DNA of 64,000 bases from DASRDB01 sp035652815 (GTDB lineage: Bacteria > Chloroflexota > Ktedonobacteria > Ktedonobacterales > Ktedonobacteraceae), in contig DASRDB010000003.1 in the NCBI GenBank assembly GCA_035652815.1, positions 558,001 through 622,000 of the forward strand. Reading direction: 5' to 3'. Positions 59,691 through 64,000 of this stretch are shown piece after piece. The translations under genes were made by a program, and so were the position numbers. Under the pieces are notes generated by a model, which was given only the letters and a program-made list of their open reading frames with translations, was not told the DNA's origin and ran no database searches. The first letter of the stretch is position 1. Each line of letters starts with the position of its first letter.

Positions 59691-60377
59691 TTATGCGCGT
59701 GTTTCACCTTCCCGTGTCAACATTTGAGTAAGATGGTCAGCCAGCCAGCGCCGGATTTCGCCCAGGCTATCCAGGGTAACTTCGTGGCCCATAGGATATT
59801 CGCGATAGGTTAATTCGACAGGCAGTTTCGAGAGCAGATCACGGCTGAAACGGGCGTCCTTTACGGGGATAACAGGATCAGCGACGCCATGCACAACGAG
59901 GAAAGGCTTTCCCTGTAGTTGTTCAGGCGGAGCAATCAAGGGCTGTATCTCAGGCAGAATACGCCCGCTCATCATGACAACGGCGGCTGCCAGTTCGGGA
60001 CGAGTGAGGGCTACGCTGGCACTCATAATCGCGCCCTGGCTGAAACCCATTAAGATGACCTGGCGCGGGTTCGCGCCATATGCCTGTACGGCTTCCTGAA
60101 TAAAGGAAATAAGCTTCTGCCGACTGGCCTCAGCCTGTTCGGGATTGATCTGGTTGCCCTGGGGCATGAAAACTACATCGAACCAGGCGTAGCTGCCAAA
60201 TTCGAGGGTATTGGGAGCGCGGGCGCTGATTATCAACAGCCGATCGTCGAGGACGGGGGCAAAACTGAACAGGTCCTGTTCGTTGCTGCCAAAGCCATGC
60301 AGCAAAATAAGCAGGGGCGGGTGTTCTCGTGGCACCTTGGGCTGGCGCGCAAGGTGGACAAGGGAAAGTTCTGGCAT
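59691..60377 (-). CDS. Phospholipase/carboxylesterase-type alpha/beta hydrolase
   Basis: 228 residues. PPLLILLHGFGSNEQDLFSF at 20-39, nucleophile elbow MGFSQGAIMS (Ser near 116), acid GVADPVIPV and base PMGHEVTLDSL. This is the LYPLA/EstA carboxylesterase group. The upstream DNA (60430-60560) carries an unusual cluster of TTGTGCCA words and a 41-base element shared with another gene. Confidence 0.88.
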   Translation of the reverse strand: MPELSLVHLARQPKVPREHPPLLILLHGFGSNEQDLFSFAPVLDDRLLIISARAPNTLEFGSYAWFDVVFMPQGNQINPEQAEASRQKLISFIQEAVQAYGANPRQVILMGFSQGAIMSASVALTRPELAAAVVMMSGRILPEIQPLIAPPEQLQGKPFLVVHGVADPVIPVKDARFSRDLLSKLPVELTYREYPMGHEVTLDSLGEIRRWLADHLTQMLTREGETRA

Positions 60378-60466
60378 AAATTATCTCGCTCCTCTCTGGT
60401 GGAGTTGTTTGAATTGTGCATCGTTATTATTGTGCCACATGGCTAAAAGAGGAGTCAGGGGAAAGG

Positions 60467-60507
60467 ATGATTGTGTTGTTTGTGGTGGTTGTGCCATGAT
60501 TTTTTGC
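60467..60507 (-). promoter_or_regulatory. Shared upstream element, copy 2
   Basis: On the minus strand GCAAAAAAT, five bases, then a 27-base run identical to 32183-32209. It lies 90-130 bases before the esterase start, in the same orientation to the gene as copy 1. Confidence 0.55.
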
Positions 60508-60676
60508 ATTTGTGAGGCCTTAAGGGAGGAGTTTGTGCCACTTGTGCCATTTGTGCCGGGGTTTTTACATGAGTGGCACACTATAAGAGGTTATTTAAAA
60601 TGGCCTGAGCAAGCAGGCGATATAATAATTATACGGTAGAGAGGGGGGAAATGCAAGGGAAAGATGGTACGTTTTT

Positions 60677-60704
60677 TGTAGGGACGCGATTGATCGCGTT
60701 ACAA
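60677..60704. repeat. Solitary family B repeat
   Basis: TGTAGGGACGCGATTGATCG then CGTTACAA: the core keeps 16 bases of the palindrome (with GATTGATC in the centre) and loses the final CC. Not inside a gene. Confidence 0.8.
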
Positions 60705-60744
60705 CACCTATTCCCTGGTATTTCGTCAACATTCACCATCGTGT

Positions 60745-61119
60745 CTATATAAAAAGCAGAGAGTGAAAATAATGCAGCAGGTTCCGGCATTCGCGCATTT
60801 CCTCACGTTTACGTGGTGCATCTGGCGTAAACGCGCATGCAAGCATATACATTTGAAGCGGGCAACTGAGAATTACGACCTCATTTCTATCAAAGGCGAG
60901 AGCAGGGCTATCAACAGACGAAGCCGAAAGGATAGCCAGTTTGTGTTTGAGTGAGGAAAGCGTCTCTCGCGCAAGTTGTCTATTGACTATCGCTGCTGAG
61001 GTGCGCTGAAGGTATTCTTCAAAAATAGCAAGCGCCTGTTGGGTAAGCGAGAGTGTTTCCGGCGTGAAGAGGGTGACAGGCAAGGTATTCTGCTGCTTGC
61101 GCTTCGGGTGTCTGGTCAT
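60745..61119 (-). CDS. Hypothetical helical protein, partner of an HTH gene
   Basis: 124 residues. A basic N-terminus (MTRHPKRKQQ) is followed by helices LSLTQQALAIFEEYLQRTSA and RQLARETLSSLKHKLAILSA, and a C-terminal hydrophobic segment with PLQMYMLACAFTPDAP. No known domain. It begins 12 bases after the small HTH gene, so the two are co-transcribed. Confidence 0.6.
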   Translation of the reverse strand: MTRHPKRKQQNTLPVTLFTPETLSLTQQALAIFEEYLQRTSAAIVNRQLARETLSSLKHKLAILSASSVDSPALAFDRNEVVILSCPLQMYMLACAFTPDAPRKREEMRECRNLLHYFHSLLFI

Positions 61120-61131
61120 TGCGGTCTCCCT

Positions 61132-61407
61132 CTACATGTCTTTCCGCAAGCGATAGCGTCTGGGAAACGGGCTGATAGGGCGGGTGGCCTGTTCTTCAAT
61201 GGCTGGCTCCTGGATGGTGAAAATTGTTCCCACATAGGCTATTCCTGTTAAGCTGTGCAGGGCAGTACGAATTTTTGCGGAATGTTCAGACGTAATCGGT
61301 CTGCCGTGAAGCGCATTCCATATGGTCAGGTAGCGAACCCCTGCTACCATCGCTAATTGCAGGGGTTCGATTTGATGGACCTGTAAGTAGTAGGCTAAAG
61401 CGTTCAT
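61132..61407 (-). CDS. Small XRE-like helix-turn-helix protein
   Basis: 91 residues from ATG 61407, behind GGAGAGGTG. AYYLQVHQIEPLQLAMVAGV at 4-23, then RYLTIWNALHGRPITSEHSA, is a compact Cro/C1-type DNA-binding domain ('..q.A..agv...ti..l..Gr.it...a.ki..aL'). The C-terminal 30 residues are basic. Probably the regulator of its own two-gene operon. Confidence 0.65.
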   Translation of the reverse strand: MNALAYYLQVHQIEPLQLAMVAGVRYLTIWNALHGRPITSEHSAKIRTALHSLTGIAYVGTIFTIQEPAIEEQATRPISPFPRRYRLRKDM

Positions 61408-61578
61408 GGTTTCACCTCTCCACACGTCATTTGTTGGGGTTGTTGCCTATGCAACTTTTCACAAGCCAGGAGTAAGTATAGCTGGGGCAAAAAGGAGAAA
61501 GTTCCAACTTTTTTCGGAAGTTTTTCCAAACGCTCTCCAATCAAATATGAATCTCTTCTTGATGTTATAATTATATCT

Positions 61579-62358
61579 ATGAAACAGCATGATAAACCTT
61601 TCCCTCGTGGAATCCTCTTTGATATGGATGGGGTGCTTCTGGTAACAAGTCAGAGTCCCGCCCAAAGCTGGCAAGAGGCGTGCCAGCAGTTTGCCCCACT
61701 TCTGGATATTTCTGTGGAAACACTTGTTCAGGCCCTTCAAGAAAGCCGCAACACGTATAAGCATGAAATTGAACAGGATGCGGAAAAACAGCGTAGAGAC
61801 CGTCTTCAGCCATTTGAGACACGGCTGGAAACAGTCGAGAACGCGCTCAAAGCACTGAATAGGGCGAATAAACAGATAGCGACCGAAATGGTACGCGCGT
61901 ATGAGACATTCAGTGATGCCCATCGCCACCTTGCGCCTCATGCCCTCGATGTGTTACAGATACTCCGGGAGCGGTCTTTTGCGCTTGCGCTCCTGAGTAA
62001 TGGAAACGCTACCTATCAACGCCGCAAGATCGCTCACTATGGACTTGCCCCCTTTTTTGATGTGATTCTCATCGAGGAAGAGTTTGGTGTGGAAAAACCA
62101 AACGCCAGGATTTTTCTGCATGCCCTTGATCGGCTTCACGTCACTGCTCAACAAGCGTGGATGATAGGTGATGATCTGGCGCGTGATATTGCCGGAGCGC
62201 AACAAGTGGGAATTTTTGCCGTCTGGTGCGATTTCGACAAAAAAGGACTCCCGGATAACAATGCTGTTCGCCCCGATTGGATTATTCATGATCTTTCAGA
62301 AGTGTCTGAAATCCTCTATCCTCAAGTTACAAAAAGTGTAATGTTCTCAAGAGATTGA
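61579..62358 (+). CDS. HAD-superfamily hydrolase
   Basis: 259 residues. Motif I ILFDMDGVL with nucleophile and acid Asp; helical cap domain about 25-125; motif II LLSNGN; motif III EKPNARIFL; motif IV MIGDDLARDIAGA. A HAD phosphatase of the haloacid dehalogenase/beta-phosphoglucomutase-like type with unknown substrate. The ATG follows a weak purine context. It belongs with none of its neighbours by strand or spacing. Confidence 0.85.
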   Translation: MKQHDKPFPRGILFDMDGVLLVTSQSPAQSWQEACQQFAPLLDISVETLVQALQESRNTYKHEIEQDAEKQRRDRLQPFETRLETVENALKALNRANKQIATEMVRAYETFSDAHRHLAPHALDVLQILRERSFALALLSNGNATYQRRKIAHYGLAPFFDVILIEEEFGVEKPNARIFLHALDRLHVTAQQAWMIGDDLARDIAGAQQVGIFAVWCDFDKKGLPDNNAVRPDWIIHDLSEVSEILYPQVTKSVMFSRD

Positions 62359-62469
62359 AAAATTTTCTAACTATCAAGGCAAAAAATCGTGTTTTTGTTG
62401 CCTGATGGACTTATGCTATTCTTTAACAGAAAGACAAACACCGATTCATAAGGTGAGGAGCGATTTGCA

Positions 62470-63318
62470 GTGACAAGCCAACCAACCCGGCAGATACAGG
62501 TAAACAAGCCGCTTCATGTAGCAGAAGTGAATAATGTATTTTTAGCTGAACTAGTTGCAGAACTGGATAATGAACAAGTGACGGGGATTGTCCTGAAAGG
62601 AAGTTGCGCCCGTCATGAGGAAACTATCTACAGTGACGTTGACCTTTCAGTTTTTGTGCGAGAAGAGGCTAAGCAAAAACAGCATGTCTATTTTTATCGA
62701 GAAGGACGCTTGATAAGCATTGGAACACATACTATCGAAGCCTATCTAAGGCGTTTTCTGCTACCTGAAGAGGCTATTTTTGTGGTACCCAGTATAAGAG
62801 AAGCACGTATTTTGCTGGACAAAGAAGATGTTTGCAAACGACTTCAAGAAGAGGCTTGGCAATGGAGATGGGAACCGCTTCAAGAAGCCGCGAACCACTA
62901 TGCTTACGAGATGCTGCTTGAGCAAACTGAAATTGTCCTCAAAGCACTCCGCGCATTTCTTCTACAGGATACGTTAGCTCTAACAGAGATGACCTTGATT
63001 CTTTTTCAAGCGATGACAGACGCTCTGGCGGTACAACGGGGCATCCTTGCTCAGAGCGGCAATTCCTACTTTCGGCAGGTGCAAGCATGCGCTGGTCTAA
63101 ATTCTGCCTGGACACAGTATCACTCGCTCATTGCGGATGTTGAAAGGCTTCCTAATATGCCCTCACCTGTAGAAAGCAAGGGCATAGCAGCCCTACGACT
63201 GTTTCAAGAAACAACACGCCTTCTCTCGTCAGCTATCACTGGTTATGAACACAGCCAAACAATTGCCCAAACGGTGACGTTGATAGAAGAGGCGTTAGCG
63301 GGTAAACAACTCCCCTAA
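62470..63318 (+). CDS. Nucleotidyltransferase-fold protein
   Basis: 282 residues, GTG start 62470 with GGTGAGGAG about 11 bases upstream. VLKGSCARHEETIYSDVDLS at about 43-62 is the G-S-x9-D-x-D motif of pol-beta-type nucleotidyltransferases, and an all-helical C-terminal domain of about 150 residues follows, as in KNTase-like proteins. It could nucleotidylate a small molecule (drug) or a protein; no antitoxin HEPN partner is adjacent. The 3' end overlaps the convergent TPR gene by 24 bases. Confidence 0.75.
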   Translation: MTSQPTRQIQVNKPLHVAEVNNVFLAELVAELDNEQVTGIVLKGSCARHEETIYSDVDLSVFVREEAKQKQHVYFYREGRLISIGTHTIEAYLRRFLLPEEAIFVVPSIREARILLDKEDVCKRLQEEAWQWRWEPLQEAANHYAYEMLLEQTEIVLKALRAFLLQDTLALTEMTLILFQAMTDALAVQRGILAQSGNSYFRQVQACAGLNSAWTQYHSLIADVERLPNMPSPVESKGIAALRLFQETTRLLSSAITGYEHSQTIAQTVTLIEEALAGKQLP

Positions 63319-64000
63319 TGCTTTGATTCGTTGCTCATGTCGCCAAATGAGCCGCATTTTTTGGTACACTTCAAAAGCCTGAGTATAGCGTCTCTCACTG
63401 CCCAGAGCGAGGGCCGCCTTTACGGCTTCTTCAAGATAAGTACAACTCTTTTCCAGATCGTGTGTTGCAATGAAGGTTTCGGCCTGATAGGTAAGAAATT
63501 CTATTCTGACCCGTTCGGGAATCTTGATCTTTGGTTGCATCCCATCAACTTTTGTGAATGCTTGTTCCGCTTGAACAGGTTGGTTCAAATCAAGATACAT
63601 TAATCCTTCCCATAAGACCAGGGTGAAGTATCCACAGTCAGCATACAAAAAGGTGGGGTCATCTTCAGGAACGACAGGAAAGCTTTCGTAGGCCAATTGA
63701 ATAGACCGCAACGCTTCCTGTTTCTGATCAAATTGAGCATACGAACCGGCAAGCCCCGCATAAATTCGTGCGCGTAAAAGAGGAGAGACCTCATGCACTA
63801 AAGGAAGTGTTTGTTGATAGGTTTGTAATGCCTTGCGAGGCCGACCTTTATAGTCATACGTCAAGGCCAACTGGCGCAAAGCAGCAACTTGTAAATTGCG
63901 ATCTTTTGCTCTATCGCTATAATCCAATGCTTGCTGAGAAAATCGCTGTCTTGCATCGAGATCATCATGATGACCTGCAAGAATAGCTGCAAGCAAAAGC
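63295..64000 (-). CDS. C-terminal part of a TPR-domain protein, probably an XRE-TPR regulator
   Basis: At least 235 residues, running off the right edge. Tandem helical repeats with TPR spacing: SQQALDYSDRAKDRNLQVAA, GRPRKALQTYQQTLPLVHEV, DQKQEALRSIQLAYESFP and EKSCTYLEEAVKAALALGSE. The style matches the C-terminal half of the regulator at 20122-21315. The N-terminus, presumably with a helix-turn-helix, lies outside the window. The end overlaps the nucleotidyltransferase gene. Confidence 0.75.
   Translation of the reverse strand, partial: LLLAAILAGHHDDLDARQRFSQQALDYSDRAKDRNLQVAALRQLALTYDYKGRPRKALQTYQQTLPLVHEVSPLLRARIYAGLAGSYAQFDQKQEALRSIQLAYESFPVVPEDDPTFLYADCGYFTLVLWEGLMYLDLNQPVQAEQAFTKVDGMQPKIKIPERVRIEFLTYQAETFIATHDLEKSCTYLEEAVKAALALGSERRYTQAFEVYQKMRLIWRHEQRIKALGELFTR

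Larger units (their letters stand above)
60378..60744. other. Repeat-rich region upstream of the esterase
   Basis: No convincing gene. It holds five copies of TTGTGCCA[C/T/G] (60430, 60489 and three in tandem at 60533, 60542, 60551 with 9-base period), the shared 41-base element (60467-60507) and one solitary family B repeat (60677-60704). Confidence 0.7.

Noticed and set aside
60530..60560. TGGCAC words suggesting a sigma-54 promoter
   Set aside because: No TTGC element follows at the required distance; the tandem 9-base period explains the pattern better.
60439..60639. Small Cys-containing plus-strand frame (CVVCGGCAMIFCICEAL)
   Set aside because: The Cys codons come from repeated TTGTGCC/TGTGG words in an upstream regulatory stretch; no ribosome site.
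1..64000. tRNA, rRNA and riboswitch signatures
   Set aside because: None was seen on reading, but no covariance search was possible, so absence is not proven.

Overview
The window looks like a chromosomal segment of a soil-type Chloroflexota bacterium, most likely class Ktedonobacteria. This is inferred from gene content (XRE regulators with TPR tails, an IS607-type element, liv transporters, short inverted repeats scattered between and inside genes) and was not tested by any database search. Base composition is moderately GC-rich in the metabolic blocks and clearly AT-richer at about 17.6-26.0 kb and 54-55.4 kb, which read as accessory regions.

Layout. 0-8 kb: an NRAMP-like transporter with two PRC-barrel-type partners, a LigB-type dioxygenase, then allH-allF-allG (DUF2877, FdrA, DUF1116), the three subunits of oxamate carbamoyltransferase. 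8-15 kb: a HAD phosphatase, an MFS carrier, a GH92 mannosidase lipoprotein, a small beta-rich protein, a VOC protein and an APH-type kinase. 15.4-17.6 kb: an IS607-family element (serine recombinase TnpA plus TnpB). 18-22 kb: a creatininase-type amidohydrolase with its GntR/UTRA regulator, and an XRE-TPR regulator overlapping a flavoprotein. 21.9-25.2 kb, minus strand: a low-GC cluster resembling the methylamine dehydrogenase maturation genes (mauE, mauD, a MauA-like Cys-rich secreted protein, a MauF/CcdA-like membrane protein, a lipoprotein), with two frameshifts and one in-frame TGA. It is flanked by a second, truncated copy of the flavoprotein gene. 26-33 kb: assorted single-gene enzymes (RibD-like reductases, DoxX, LLM oxidoreductase, DUF998, DinB, PNPOx-like, enoyl-CoA hydratase).

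33.4-38.9 kb: a probable membrane redox complex of a cytochrome-b-like protein, a molybdopterin oxidoreductase, a four-cluster ferredoxin subunit, a Rieske protein and a small membrane protein. 40.1-51.5 kb, minus strand: a catabolic block. A FadR-type regulator, a 3-hydroxyisobutyrate-dehydrogenase-like enzyme, 2-oxoacid dehydrogenase E1alpha/E1beta/E2 (no E3) and an M24-family protein are followed by a complete LivKHMGF-type ABC importer. The set suggests import and oxidation of a branched amino-acid-like or short acyl compound. An orphan xanthine-dehydrogenase-type large subunit (51.8-54.1 kb) and a second M24-family protein (55.5-56.6 kb) flank it. 56.8-59.5 kb: gnd-pgi. 59.7-64 kb: an esterase, a small HTH gene pair, a HAD hydrolase, a nucleotidyltransferase-fold protein and the C-terminus of a TPR protein.

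Three families of short inverted repeats run through the window. Family A has a TGTCATCCTGAGCGCAGCG core, family B has the 20-bp palindrome GGACGCGATGAATCGCGTCC, and family C starts TGTAGGGGCGTGGGC. Family B also lies inside reading frames (allH, GH92, E2), where it is translated. The strongest candidates for something new are the degraded mau-like cluster with TGA at a probable conserved Cys codon, the intragenic family B repeats, and a 41-bp upstream element shared by two unrelated genes.
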